Positions 14,619 to 23,273 are shown, counted from the stretch's first letter. The stretch: 38,748 bases of DNA from DASRTE01 sp035656095 (GCA_035656095.1 DASRTE010000171.1:1-38748); one strand, 5' to 3'. The notes: generated by a model from the letters alone, not told the origin. A program made the numbers and translations.

Positions 14619-15743
14619 TCAGGGCGGCTCGAGAAGCGGGCGGTAGTTGGCGTGGAAGATGTCCCGTCCCCATCTGCGCAGGACTACGTTCCGAAGGGAG
14701 GGTGGCAGGTTGCGGGTGCGGTCCCGGCGGTGCGTCTGCGCCAGTACCCAGTGCGTGCGGGGAGTGCGCCGAGCCTGAAATCTTGCCGTTGCCCGAGCGA
14801 TGCCGCCCCCGGAGGCGAGGTATTCGGCGAGGACCAGGCCGTCTTCGAGCGCCATGGCGGCGCCTTCGGCCATATTGGGTGATGTCGCGTGCGCCGCGTC
14901 CCCGACGAGCAGCACCGATCCGCGTGACCACCCGTCGAGTGTCACCTCTTCGATCGGCGCGACGTGCACGGCACAGTCGGGGCCGAGCCTGTCGAGTATG
15001 GCCGGCACCGGGGGACCGAATCCGGTGAGGAGTTCTGCCAGCCGCCCCTTCACGTCGTTGCTCTGCGGTCGAGGTATGTCTTCTGTGGGTGTGTCGCAGT
15101 AGCAGTAGACCTGGCCCCGGCCGATCGGCACTGCCAGGAAGGTGACCCTGTGCCCCAGCAGGACCGTCCATGTGGTTACCTCCGGCGGGCACTCGGTGAC
15201 GAACCGCCAGCTGAGCTGCCCGACCGACCGAACCGCGCACCTGCCGAAGGCGAGTTGTCGAACCGTGGAATGGATGCCATCGGCACCGACGACCAGGTTG
15301 TAGCGGTCGTCGGTCGCGTCGCCGAACTCGACGGTGGCGGTGTCGGCTTGCTGGCTGATCCGGCGCACCGGTAGACCCATCCGGACCGGCACGGGGTCGT
15401 CGTGGGACGCCAGGAGCTCGTGCAGATCCGCGCGGTGCAGCGCGACGCACGGGCCGACGTCGCCCCACAGGGCGGCTAGATCGATGTCGGCCAGCAGACG
15501 GCCCCGGTGGTCGCAGAGGCGTTGGCGTGGGATCAGCGACCCTCGTTCGGCAACTGCCGACCCCAAGCCAAGGGCACGCAGCGCCCGCGTCGCGTTGCCT
15601 GGCAAGTAGATGCCCGCTCCGGTGTGCGTCCAGGCGGGTTCCCTCTCGACCACGTCGGCTGCGAGGCCGCGCTGTCGGAGCGCTCGTGCGGCACCGAGAC
15701 CGGCGATCCCGGCGCCGACCACGAGAGTGCGCAGATCCGCCAC
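14619..15743 (-). CDS. FAD-dependent aromatic-type monooxygenase (class A)
   Basis: A 374-residue single-component flavin hydroxylase that would use NAD(P)H and O2. The Rossmann motif is GAGIAGLG (residues 10-17); a DG-type motif is in LVVGADGIHSTVR; and the second FAD motif is LLVGDAAHATSPNMAEGAAM, which contacts the ribityl chain. This arrangement matches salicylate/6-hydroxynicotinate-type hydroxylases. The GTG start follows the upstream oxidoreductase stop by 6 nt. It is probably one step of the same catabolic or tailoring pathway as its two flavoenzyme neighbours; substrate not deducible. Confidence 0.9.
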   Translation of the reverse strand: MADLRTLVVGAGIAGLGAARALRQRGLAADVVEREPAWTHTGAGIYLPGNATRALRALGLGSAVAERGSLIPRQRLCDHRGRLLADIDLAALWGDVGPCVALHRADLHELLASHDDPVPVRMGLPVRRISQQADTATVEFGDATDDRYNLVVGADGIHSTVRQLAFGRCAVRSVGQLSWRFVTECPPEVTTWTVLLGHRVTFLAVPIGRGQVYCYCDTPTEDIPRPQSNDVKGRLAELLTGFGPPVPAILDRLGPDCAVHVAPIEEVTLDGWSRGSVLLVGDAAHATSPNMAEGAAMALEDGLVLAEYLASGGGIARATARFQARRTPRTHWVLAQTHRRDRTRNLPPSLRNVVLRRWGRDIFHANYRPLLEPP

Positions 15744-15749
15744 CGGCGA

Positions 15750-17141
15750 TCATTCCTGTCCAGTGGGTGGATACATGGATGGATCGATGTTCTGGTTCGC
15801 CCGGAACAGGTTGTCCGGATCGTAGGTCCGCTTCACGGCCGCCAGGCGCGAGTGGTTCTGCCCGTAGGCCGCCCGGACCCGGTCCGCGCCCTCATCCCCC
15901 AGGTTGTTCACGTACACCGACTCCTCGAGATGAGGCTGCATCGCCTCGAACAGCGTCATGGTCCATTCGACGTTGCGGTCTGAGTCGGTCGCGTCGGACC
16001 ACTGCGAGCCGATGAGGAAGTCGTGCTGCTCGGCCCGATGTGGGAACGCGGTGGCCGATGGGGCAACTCGGCTCGCGGCTCCGTGCATCTGCTGGAGGCC
16101 GACACCGCTTTCGGAGGAGGGCATCTGCGGAATGAACCGCATCAGCGTCTCGATGGCGGCGTCTGTCAGGTCGCGCAGCCAGCCGGACTTCCAGTAGTGC
16201 ATTCGACCGGATGGGAATCCCTCGTCACGAGCGCTCTGTAGCACGGTGTAGGGGATGGGTTGAATCCCGTCCTCCACCGGCGACTGGAACGTCCGCAGCG
16301 GCCGCAGCACCCGTTCGCCCTCGTCGATCGGACCGCAGTAGCAGATCGCGATCGACACCGTCGGCTCCCCGGTCGGGGTCAGGGCGAGCGACGCCGCTGT
16401 GGACAGCTCGTCCGGTGCCGCCTTGACGAAGTCGTCGTAGAAGCGAAGGACGCGTGGCGCCACGCTCAGCGGGTACGACAGACCTCCCGCCAGTACGAGG
16501 CCGACCGGATGAAGGTGGTACTCGAAGGATGTGACGACGCCGAAGTTGCCACCGCCACCTCGGATACCCCAGAACAAGTCCGCGTTCGTCTGCGCGCTGG
16601 CTTTCAGCAGCCGCCCGTCGGCGGTCGCCACGTCGGCGGATATCAGGTTGTCGCAGGTGAGGCCGTAGCGGCCGTTGAGCCAACCCAGCCCGCCGCCGAG
16701 CGTGAGCCCGGCGATCCCGGTCACGGACACGACTCCGAGCGTCGTCGCCAAACCGAACGCCTGCGTGGCTCGGTCGAACTCTCCCAGAGTGAGTCCAGGT
16801 TCGGCCCGGACCGTCCTCGTCTTCGGATCAACCCGGACGGCTTTCATGCCGGACAGGTCAAGCATGACGGCGCCGTCACGCACGGCGTTCCCTGCGACGC
16901 TGTGCCCGCCCCCGCGTACCGAGAGCGGGAGGTCGTACCGACGTGCGAACGCGATACTGCGGACCACGTCGGACGCATCCGCAGGCCGGATCACCGCCAG
17001 AGGGCGCCGGTCGATCATGCCGTTGAACACAGCACGAGCCGTGTCGTACCCGTGGTCACCGGGGCAGATCACGTCCCCCCGCAGATCAGGGCCGAGCTCC
17101 TGACGGACAGAGCTCGCGATCCCGCCCACGCCTACCGACAT
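15750..17141 (-). CDS. FAD-linked oxidase, berberine-bridge-enzyme type
   Basis: A 463-residue oxidase of the VAO/PCMH superfamily with an N-terminal FAD-binding domain and a C-terminal BBE segment (YDPDNLFRANQNIDP). His80 in RGGGHSVAG is the expected 8-alpha-histidyl FAD attachment site. The position of the second, cysteinyl link of bicovalent members appears to be Val/Ser (GVVSVTG), so a single covalent bond is predicted. The family oxidises alcohols, sugars or phenolic/alkaloid-type substrates. The ATG at 17141 has GAGAGGAA upstream and is chosen over a start at 17183. It heads the three-flavoenzyme operon and is divergent from the LysR gene. Confidence 0.92.
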   Translation of the reverse strand: MSVGVGGIASSVRQELGPDLRGDVICPGDHGYDTARAVFNGMIDRRPLAVIRPADASDVVRSIAFARRYDLPLSVRGGGHSVAGNAVRDGAVMLDLSGMKAVRVDPKTRTVRAEPGLTLGEFDRATQAFGLATTLGVVSVTGIAGLTLGGGLGWLNGRYGLTCDNLISADVATADGRLLKASAQTNADLFWGIRGGGGNFGVVTSFEYHLHPVGLVLAGGLSYPLSVAPRVLRFYDDFVKAAPDELSTAASLALTPTGEPTVSIAICYCGPIDEGERVLRPLRTFQSPVEDGIQPIPYTVLQSARDEGFPSGRMHYWKSGWLRDLTDAAIETLMRFIPQMPSSESGVGLQQMHGAASRVAPSATAFPHRAEQHDFLIGSQWSDATDSDRNVEWTMTLFEAMQPHLEESVYVNNLGDEGADRVRAAYGQNHSRLAAVKRTYDPDNLFRANQNIDPSMYPPTGQE

Positions 17142-17271
17142 CGCGGTTCCTCTCTCAGGTGCCAGCCCTCTCAGGCAGCGCACCGGATGTTTCGCGTGCG
17201 TGCGGACCCATGCACATCAGTGTGATGAACTGGCTCTATAAGCACAAACGAAGTTAGGATTGGTATCCATC
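17142..17271. promoter_or_regulatory. Divergent control region between flavoenzyme operon and LysR gene
   Basis: A stretch visibly richer in A/T than its surroundings. CATCA-GTG-TGATG (about 17215-17227) is a short inverted repeat suited to a LysR site. A minus-strand -10 candidate TATAGA lies around 17235-17240, and a plus-strand TAGGAT at 17255-17260 is 11 nt before the LysR ATG. LysR regulators usually bind such shared regions and activate the divergent operon. Exact sites are inference. Confidence 0.45.
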
Positions 17272-18237
17272 ATGAGTGCTACTGGTTCCGCCTGGTCCGG
17301 TCTGGAGATGCGGCACCTGCTGGCACTGGTGGCCGTGGTGGATACGGGTACGTTCAGCGGGGCCGGTGAACAGCTGGGCTACACCCAGTCAGCCGTGAGC
17401 CAACAGGTCGGCACCCTGGAACGCATCGTGGGCACGCCGCTGTTCGAGCGCCCCGGTGGCCGCCGACCGGTGCGGCTCACGGCGGCCGGGGAGATGCTGC
17501 TGACCCATGCCCGGGCGGTCCTGGCCCGGGTCAGTGCCGCCGTCGCCGACCTGCGGGCGCTGGCCTCGGGCGACCGGGGCACGCTGCGGGTGGGGACGCT
17601 GTCGAGCGTCGGAACCAAGATCCTGCCCGGCCTCCTCGGGACCTTCCGTGCGGAGTGGCCCGGCGTCGAGATCGTGCTGCGCGAGTCCCGCGACTGCGCC
17701 GATCTGATCCACGCGGTCGAGACCGGCGACATCGACGTCACGTTCATCGATATCGGCCCGTACGAGACGGGGCCGCTGCAGGTTCGCCGGCTACTCGATG
17801 ACCCGATGGTGCTCGTGGCACCCGCGGGTGCTCCCGAGGCGGGATGGCGTGCGGCCGGCATCGACGACATCGCACACCTTCCGATGATCGGCACCCGCAA
17901 CCCCGGATGCCGGCAGATCATCGACGACGCCTTCCGCCAGGCGGCAGTCCTGCCGACCTACGTCTTCCGTTCCGACGACAACCCGACCATCCAGGGCTTG
18001 ATCGGCTCAGGGCTGGCCTACGCCGTGCTGCCGTTGCTCACCGTGGACGAGAACGACCACAGCGTGGCCGTTGTGCCGATCCGACCCGCGCCTCCGCCCC
18101 GTCGGCTCGGGATCGCATGGCATCCCGAGCGCAGGCCGCCGGTGGCCCTTCTGCCCTTTGTCGAGGCAGCGGCCGAAATCTGTCGCAACCTCGGCGAGCA
18201 ATGGGCGGCGAGGCATTCCACCAGCGGGACAGCGTGA
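17272..18237 (+). CDS. LysR-family transcriptional regulator
   Basis: A 321-residue regulator. The N-terminal winged helix-turn-helix starts at MRHLLALVAVVDTGTFSGAG and includes TQSAVSQQVGTLE as recognition helix; a linker helix follows and then a substrate-binding-like effector domain (LRVGTLSSVGTKILPGLL ... DIDVTFIDIG). Transcribed away from the three-flavoenzyme operon across a 130-nt shared region, it is the likely regulator of that operon, with a pathway substrate or product as effector. The ATG at 17272 is preferred over a TTG 12 nt earlier. Effector unknown. Confidence 0.93.
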   Translation: MSATGSAWSGLEMRHLLALVAVVDTGTFSGAGEQLGYTQSAVSQQVGTLERIVGTPLFERPGGRRPVRLTAAGEMLLTHARAVLARVSAAVADLRALASGDRGTLRVGTLSSVGTKILPGLLGTFRAEWPGVEIVLRESRDCADLIHAVETGDIDVTFIDIGPYETGPLQVRRLLDDPMVLVAPAGAPEAGWRAAGIDDIAHLPMIGTRNPGCRQIIDDAFRQAAVLPTYVFRSDDNPTIQGLIGSGLAYAVLPLLTVDENDHSVAVVPIRPAPPPRRLGIAWHPERRPPVALLPFVEAAAEICRNLGEQWAARHSTSGTA

Positions 18238-18300
18238 TACTCGCGGTATCGGGATCCACGGGCCGGTGCTCCGGTCCCAGCGTCACGCGCTGACACCCGC

Positions 18301-18306
18301 TAGCTT
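18301..18306 (+). promoter_or_regulatory. -10 box of a probable leaderless promoter (VOC gene)
   Basis: TAGCTT lies 7 nt before the GTG at 18314 and no Shine-Dalgarno sequence is present, consistent with transcription starting on the start codon. Confidence 0.4.
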
Positions 18307-18313
18307 CAGGTGT

Positions 18314-18691
18314 GTGCTCGACCACGTGTCGATACCGGTGCGGGACGTAGAAGCGTCCGCCCGCTTCTACCTCGACGTCTTCGCTGCGCTGGGCCTGCGT
18401 GAGGCACTGCGCTACGAACGCGACGGGCTACCGGTGGTCGGGTTGTCGGGACCGGACGGCTTCCCGCACTTCTGGTTGGGCACGGCGACCGGTGCCCCTC
18501 TCGACGAGGTGCACGTGGCATTCACCGCTGCGGACCGCCCGTCGGTCGACCGTGTTCATGCCGCTGCCATCGCCGCACATGCGGAGATCCTGCACCTGCC
18601 CCGGCTGTGGCCGGAGTACCACCCGACCTACTACGCGGTCTTTCTGCGTGACCTCGACGGCAACAACGTCGAAGCGGTCTGCCATGCCTAG
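18314..18691 (+). CDS. VOC superfamily (glyoxalase/dioxygenase-like) protein
   Basis: A 125-residue vicinal-oxygen-chelate protein with paired beta-alpha-beta-beta-beta modules. The opening LDHVSIPVRDVEASARFYLDV and the closing YYAVFLRDLDGNNVEAVCH are classic. Candidate metal ligands are His4 at the start, His in DEVHVAF, and Glu in NNVEAV. Members include glyoxalases, ring-cleavage dioxygenases and antibiotic-binding proteins, so a specific reaction cannot be assigned. The GTG start is set by the conserved LDHV beginning. It lies 76 nt after the LysR gene. Confidence 0.87.
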   Translation: MLDHVSIPVRDVEASARFYLDVFAALGLREALRYERDGLPVVGLSGPDGFPHFWLGTATGAPLDEVHVAFTAADRPSVDRVHAAAIAAHAEILHLPRLWPEYHPTYYAVFLRDLDGNNVEAVCHA

Positions 18692-18710
18692 GGTCAGACG
18701 CGGGCCCAGG

Positions 18711-18935
18711 TCACAGAATGGGGCCCTGTGGCGCTACTTCGACGGCGGCAACGCCCCGGCCGTACAGCGCGACGAGGCGACCACCGTGCCTGGTGCGAAG
18801 CATGCCGGAATCCTCCGCCAGGATGGCGATGGCATGGTCGATGACCTCGTCAGTGCTGACCGTGTCGGGCTCGTCATAGGCGACGTCGATGTGGTCACCA
18901 CTGATGAGCCGGACGCGCAAGACAACTCCAGCCAT
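18711..18935 (-). CDS. Small conserved-looking hypothetical protein
   Basis: Seventy-four residues with alternating beta and helix: VVLRVRLISGDHIDVAY, then DEVIDHAIAILAEDSG, then GRLVALYGRGVAAVEVAP. The pattern looks like a single small folded domain, possibly ubiquitin-like or PH-like, and reads like a conserved actinobacterial hypothetical protein, but I cannot name it. A TAGTGT box 8 nt before the ATG and the lack of a Shine-Dalgarno sequence suggest a nearly leaderless transcript. It is insulated from the upstream cold-shock gene by a strong terminator. Confidence 0.65.
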   Translation of the reverse strand: MAGVVLRVRLISGDHIDVAYDEPDTVSTDEVIDHAIAILAEDSGMLRTRHGGRLVALYGRGVAAVEVAPQGPIL

Positions 18936-18965
18936 GGTCGCTCACACTAGAGGCCGCACGCACGG

Positions 18966-19001
18966 CAGAGGGACCCCACCGACGAAGGTGGGGTCCCTCT
19001 G
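18966..19001 (-). terminator. Strong hairpin terminator after cold-shock gene 2
   Basis: CAGAGGGACCCCACC (18966-18980) pairs perfectly over 15 bp with 18987-19001, with a 6-nt loop. It lies 21 nt past the stop of the minus-strand cold-shock gene. No T-run follows in either direction. It would insulate the cold-shock gene from the small hypothetical gene. Confidence 0.85.
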
Positions 19002-19022
19002 TGTTCAACCGGAGGCGTCAGC

Positions 19023-19226
19023 TCAGATGGGTCGTACGTTCTCTGCCTGCGGGCCCTTCTGGCCCTGAGTGACGTCGAACTCCACGCGCTGGTTCTCGTC
19101 CAGCGAGCGGTAGCCGTCAGCCGCGATGGCCGAGTAGTGCACGAACACGTCGGCGCCGCCGCCGTCCTGGGCGATGAAGCCGAAGCCCTTCTCGCCGTTG
19201 AACCACTTCACAGTGCCCTGGGTCAT
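19023..19226 (-). CDS. Cold-shock protein (CspA family), copy 2
   Basis: A 67-residue cold-shock domain: MTQGTVKWFN, RNP1 KGFGFIAQ, RNP2 DVFVHY, and the end GQKGPQAENVRPI. It has one extra residue relative to copy 1, in the loop DGGGADVF. AAGGAG stands 8 nt before the ATG. The long upstream intergenic region (322 nt) holds a strong hairpin, as in copy 1. An RNA chaperone role at low temperature or in growth is family knowledge. Confidence 0.96.
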   Translation of the reverse strand: MTQGTVKWFNGEKGFGFIAQDGGGADVFVHYSAIAADGYRSLDENQRVEFDVTQGQKGPQAENVRPI

Positions 19227-19548
19227 GTCTTGCTCCTTCTGTGGTACGGGTACAGGGCCGGCGTGATTGCCGATCCCTGGGCTGCCGCCGTCGTCCCACA
19301 TCCGGACACGGGTGCTCGTGGTCTACGCAATGAAGAAACGCCCGGCGGGAATAACAATCCGCGGGCGTTCGAAACGTGCCAAGAACTGCTCATGCAACCG
19401 AGATCATGGTACCACGGTCCGACACGTGTCCCATCAAGTCCTCCCGGCGGCGTAACGTCCCGATCGTGAGCGAGATCCGAATCAACGACGTCCCTTCGCG
19501 AACACCCTCAGCTGCCACGTGCGGAACGGCAAGCAGAGAGCTGCAGCG
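19227..19548. promoter_or_regulatory. 322-nt intergenic region: cold-shock leader with hairpin
   Basis: No convincing gene. On the minus strand a hairpin (CGCCCGCGGA at 19358-19367 against TCCCGCCGGGCG at 19339-19350, with the AT-rich loop TTGTTAT) lies about 110 nt before the cold-shock ATG, in the likely leader. A 10-bp palindrome GACACGTGTC is at 19421-19430 and may be an operator. I could not fix a promoter. The right part is the upstream region of the plus-strand hypothetical gene. Confidence 0.45.
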
Positions 19549-20043
19549 GTGAGCATCCATCTGTCCGGCGGAGGGGCAACGCTGCGGCGGATCGTGCTCA
19601 GCTGCGACGTCGCCGGGTGCCCCGTTCAGGTGGAGCCAACGGCGGCGGAGCGGTGGCGCAGCGACGCCGATGCCGGATCCTGGGCTCGTGATCATGCGGT
19701 CGGCTGGACGTACGACCCGGTCCGCGGAACGGACTACTGCCCCGAGCACGCCGAGTTCAGCACCCCACCAGCACCCGGCACGGTTGCGCCCCGGCCGAGT
19801 GCGGCCGTGCGGGACCGGGCCGGCAATCCGGTGAACCGCGACGACTACGTCGCGCACCTGCGGGCACGGCTCGTCGAAGGTTCGCAGGAGACGGTCTCAC
19901 CTCCCGTGCTGACGCGCGCGCAGGCCCACGTCGTGGCCCGGTTACTCGACGAACTTGCCGGCGTCTACAGGGGCGAGGACCTCGGTGCGCTCGCCGGCGA
20001 ACTGTCCCAGGCGCTCGACAGTCAGATCGGAGAGCAGGACTAG
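19549..20043 (+). CDS. Hypothetical protein with possible Cys/His metal site
   Basis: About 164 residues. The N-terminal half has cysteines spaced CDVAGC and then YCPEHAEF, which could bind zinc; the second half is helical (LTRAQAHVVARLLDELAGVY, then a helix ending QALDSQIGEQD). No membrane segment. The GTG at 19549 is preceded by AGAGAG; a GTG at 19519 is an alternative. The protein resembles uncharacterised actinobacterial proteins but I cannot name a family. It is followed, after 79 nt, by the phytoene-desaturase-like gene. Confidence 0.65.
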   Translation: MSIHLSGGGATLRRIVLSCDVAGCPVQVEPTAAERWRSDADAGSWARDHAVGWTYDPVRGTDYCPEHAEFSTPPAPGTVAPRPSAAVRDRAGNPVNRDDYVAHLRARLVEGSQETVSPPVLTRAQAHVVARLLDELAGVYRGEDLGALAGELSQALDSQIGEQD

Positions 20044-20122
20044 TCGATCGGTGGCGCACCGATCGCGATCTCAGCGACGCGATCTTCGGGGCACGACAGT
20101 GGAAGCCGGCAGTGGAGGTGAC

Positions 20123-21583
20123 GTGAACGATCGCTGCGACGTCGTCGTCGTGGGCTCGGGACCGAACGGGCTGGCCGCAGCCGTCGTCATGGCTCGGGCC
20201 GGACTGGAGGTCCGCGTCTTCGAGGCCCAGGACTCGATCGGCGGCGGCGCCAGGACGCTCGGCCTCGGCACGGCGCCCGGGCTCGTGCACGACCTGTGCT
20301 CGGCGGTCCATCCGATGGCGGCCATGTCACCGTTCTTCCGGGCCTTCGACCTGTCGTCACGCGTCGAGCTCCGGTACCCGGAGGTGTCGTACGCACATCC
20401 GCTGGACGGCGGCCGCGCCGGCCTCGCGTACCGTGACCTGGAGCGGACGGCGGCGGCCCTCGGCTCCGACGGGCGCGCGTGGTTGCGCCTGATGCGACCG
20501 CTCGTCGAGCACGCCGAGGGGATCGTCGACATCGCGATGTCCGACCGTCGCAGCATCCCCACCGCCCCGGTCACGGCACTGCGGTTCGGACGCGCCATGC
20601 TCGAGCAGGGATCGCCGCTGTGGAACCTCCGCTGGCGGACCGACATCGCGCCGGCGATGCTCACCGGGGTGGCCGCGCACGCGATCTCGCCGCTGCCGCG
20701 CCTCGCGCCCGCCGGTACCGCGACGCTGCTGGCCTCGCTGGCGCACGCACCCGGATGGCCGCTGCCGGTCGGCGGCAGCCAGGCGATCACCGACGCGTTG
20801 GTCTCGGATCTGACCGGGCACGGTGGCACGGTGACGACCGGGGTCGAGGTGTCCGACCTGGCCCAGTTGCCCCCCGCGCGCGCCCACCTGCTCGACGTCA
20901 CGCCGCGGGCGCTGCTGCGGATCGCCGGCAACCGGCTGCCGACCCGGTACGCGAGCGCTTTGTCGCGATTCCCGTACGGAAACGCCGTGACCAAGGTCGA
21001 CTTCGCCCTCTCCGGCCCGGTGCCGTGGGAGCACGCCGAGGTCGGCCGGGCAGGCACCGTCCACGTCGGCGGCTCGCGGGCACAGATGGTCGAGGCCGAG
21101 AACGCGGTGGCCGCCGGCCGGCATGCGGAGCGGCCGATGATCCTCGCTTCCGACCCGGCGATCCTCGATCTCTCACGGGTGGTCGCCGGCATTCGTCCGC
21201 TGTGGACCTACGCGCACGTCCCGGCCGGATCGACGGTCGACATCGGTGCCTCCGTGCAGGCACAGATCGAGCGTTTCGCACCCGGGTTCGGTGACCTCGT
21301 CGTCGCCCGTCACGTGATTCCTGCGGCGCTGTTGCCTCGGCACAACGCCAACTACGTCGACGGGGACATCGCCGCCGGTGCGGTCACGCTCTGGCGGATG
21401 CTCGCCCGCCCGGCGGCGCGCTGGGACCCGTACGCGACGCCTCTGCCCGGGGTCTACCTGTGCTCGGCCTCGACGCCGCCTGGTCCGGGGGTGCACGGCA
21501 TGGCCGGGCTGCACGCCGCACGCCGGGCGTTGCGCGACCGCTTCGGCCTGCGTCAGCTGCCCCGCCTGGGTCCCGATTCATGA
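20123..21583 (+). CDS. Phytoene-desaturase-like NAD(P)/FAD-dependent oxidoreductase
   Basis: A 486-residue flavoprotein. The dinucleotide-binding motif is VVVVGSGPNGLAAAVVMARAG (about residues 7-27), followed by the acidic ribose-binding residue in VRVFEAQDSIGGGART. The C-terminal block VYLCSASTPPGPGVHGMAG is the second FAD motif seen in CrtI-like and human PYROXD2-like proteins. CrtI-type members desaturate carotenoids, but no phytoene synthase or other carotenoid gene adjoins, and this soluble subfamily is usually uncharacterised. The start GTG at 20123 has GGAGG upstream; readings back to 19955 run through non-conserved sequence. Confidence 0.88.
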   Translation: MNDRCDVVVVGSGPNGLAAAVVMARAGLEVRVFEAQDSIGGGARTLGLGTAPGLVHDLCSAVHPMAAMSPFFRAFDLSSRVELRYPEVSYAHPLDGGRAGLAYRDLERTAAALGSDGRAWLRLMRPLVEHAEGIVDIAMSDRRSIPTAPVTALRFGRAMLEQGSPLWNLRWRTDIAPAMLTGVAAHAISPLPRLAPAGTATLLASLAHAPGWPLPVGGSQAITDALVSDLTGHGGTVTTGVEVSDLAQLPPARAHLLDVTPRALLRIAGNRLPTRYASALSRFPYGNAVTKVDFALSGPVPWEHAEVGRAGTVHVGGSRAQMVEAENAVAAGRHAERPMILASDPAILDLSRVVAGIRPLWTYAHVPAGSTVDIGASVQAQIERFAPGFGDLVVARHVIPAALLPRHNANYVDGDIAAGAVTLWRMLARPAARWDPYATPLPGVYLCSASTPPGPGVHGMAGLHAARRALRDRFGLRQLPRLGPDS

Positions 21584-21647
21584 GCTCGTGGGCCCAGCGG
21601 GCCCGAGGTTGTGGCGCGGGGCTCCCGGAGCCGGGACCTTCGCCGGT

Positions 21648-22364
21648 ATGCGGCGGCGCAGGACCGCGTTGCGCGACGGCACCGACGTGGCGGTTACGGT
21701 CTACGCCGACCGGGCGAATACGGACCAGCAGGCCGCGTTGTCAGCGGTATCGGCCGTCGTGAACGACCAGGCGGCCCGCATCCACGCTGCAGTCTTCGCG
21801 ACCGAGCAGGCCGGCGGGACCTTCGACGGCAACCTCGAGTTGGTGGCCGGGGTAGCCGCAGGTTCCACGCCCGTCAACATCGAGCTCGATGTGGTCGACG
21901 CCGAGAGCGACTCCCTACCCGAGGGCTTCAGCTACAGCGCGCCGACGATGCTCGTGCTGTTCGTCTTCATCAACGCGATGGCGGGCGGCGCTGCGATGAT
22001 TCAGTCCCGCACGTTGGGCATCTACGACCGCATGCTGGCCGGCCCGTCACTGCCCGTGCGATCGTCCAGGGCGAGACGACCACATATCTCGCCCTGACGC
22101 TGCTGCAGTCGTTGCTCATCGTCGGTGTCGGTGCCCTCCTGTTCGGGGTCGACTGGGGCAACCCGATCGCGGCCGGGGCACTCGTGGCCCTGTGGGCGCT
22201 CGGCGGGACCGGCGCGGGGATGCTCAGCGGCTCTGTGTTCCGGACGCCGGAACAGGCCTCGTCGATCGGCCCTACGGTCGGCATGGTCGCCGGGATGCTC
22301 GGCGGCTGCATGTGGCCGCTGGCGGATCGTGACCGTCCGGCTTCGTCGCGGGCTGCTCGCGTGA
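21648..22364 (+). pseudogene. Decayed ABC-2 type permease
   Basis: Clear ABC-2 permease sequence survives in three frames. Frame one (from about 21648) carries the extracytoplasmic region and a membrane helix (TMLVLFVFINAMAGGAAMIQ) up to MLAGP. At 22046/22047 one G is missing, after which the next frame continues with TARAIVQGETTTYLAL and helices to GMLGGCMWPL. A third frame (about 22322-22364) ends IVTVRLRRGLLA. The usual N-terminal membrane helix and about 60 residues before the C-terminus are absent, so two deletions accompany the frameshift. No ABC ATPase gene is next to it. Sequencing error could explain the single base but not the missing parts. Confidence 0.85.
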
Positions 22365-22385
22365 CGTGTCACCCATCCGCGCTGA

Positions 22386-23273
22386 TCACGGCGTCGTCTC
22401 GAGCGGAGCGGTTCGCGCCCGTCGGGGCAGTAGCCGGCCGATCACGGGGACGATGCGCTCCAGCGGGAAGAAGGCCAGCCAGCAGATCACGGTGGGCAGG
22501 AAGTGGATGCCGAGGCTGAGGTAGGTCACGAGGTGGAAGCTCACGAAGAACCCGACGGCGAGGAGCAAAGGCCTCCCCCGTAGGAACAGCACGACCGGCG
22601 AGAGAAACTCGGCGATGAGCAACACCGACTGGCCGATCCGCAGCAGCCACGGGTAGTCGAGCACCCACGTGACCAGGTCGGTGCCGCGCCTGATGATCGC
22701 CCAGGTGAAGACGGCACCACCGCCCCAGGTGAACGGTCCCCCGTTGCGCACCCACTTGACGAACGCCGAGCCCACGTAGGTGGCCACGGTCGCGACCTGG
22801 ACGCACCGGAACGCCCAGCCGGCGGCTTCGCTCTGGGTGGAGTCGGTGAACCTGGCCTTCCCGATCGTCGGCAGGACCCACAGCGCCACCAGCAGGGCCA
22901 GGTGGTCGTGGTCGACCTTGCCGAACGACATGCCGATGATCAGCCACTCGAGATAGCAGACGGCGACGACCCACCCGGCCAGCCGAGGCAGGCGTCCGGT
23001 TGCGGCGACCAGCGCACCCACGACCAACACGATCTGCAGGCCGTGCACCAGCGCGGGGGACGGCGGCGGCAGCGGGAGCAGCCGCCCGATGAACAGCGGC
23101 TGGTACAGCTCGGGTGCATAGCCGTGCGGCACGACGTCGTTGACGAGGACGAAGATGTCGTAGAGCAGGAACAGGTAGACGATCGTCCGGAAGACGGCCG
23201 CACGGGCCAGCGGGACCGGTGTCGTCCACCAACCTGCGACGCGCTGAACGGCCCGGCTCACCGGACGTCCCAT
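22386..23273 (-). CDS. HTTM-domain membrane protein (vitamin-K-carboxylase-like)
   Basis: A 295-residue membrane protein with about six to seven helices. It matches the HTTM pattern: VPLARAAVFRTIVYLFLLYD, DHDHLALLVALWVLP, and FVKWVRNGGPFTWGGG between helices. The family resembles the membrane part of vitamin-K-dependent gamma-carboxylase, but bacterial members lack an assigned substrate. Its start overlaps the end of the upstream gene (23258-23734) by 16 nt, so the two form one unit. It converges with the permease pseudogene. Confidence 0.82.
   Translation of the reverse strand: MGRPVSRAVQRVAGWWTTPVPLARAAVFRTIVYLFLLYDIFVLVNDVVPHGYAPELYQPLFIGRLLPLPPPSPALVHGLQIVLVVGALVAATGRLPRLAGWVVAVCYLEWLIIGMSFGKVDHDHLALLVALWVLPTIGKARFTDSTQSEAAGWAFRCVQVATVATYVGSAFVKWVRNGGPFTWGGGAVFTWAIIRRGTDLVTWVLDYPWLLRIGQSVLLIAEFLSPVVLFLRGRPLLLAVGFFVSFHLVTYLSLGIHFLPTVICWLAFFPLERIVPVIGRLLPRRARTAPLETTP

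Noticed and set aside
21648..22364. Programmed frameshift in the ABC-2 permease
   Set aside because: No slippery heptamer at 22046, and the N-terminal and C-terminal parts are also missing.
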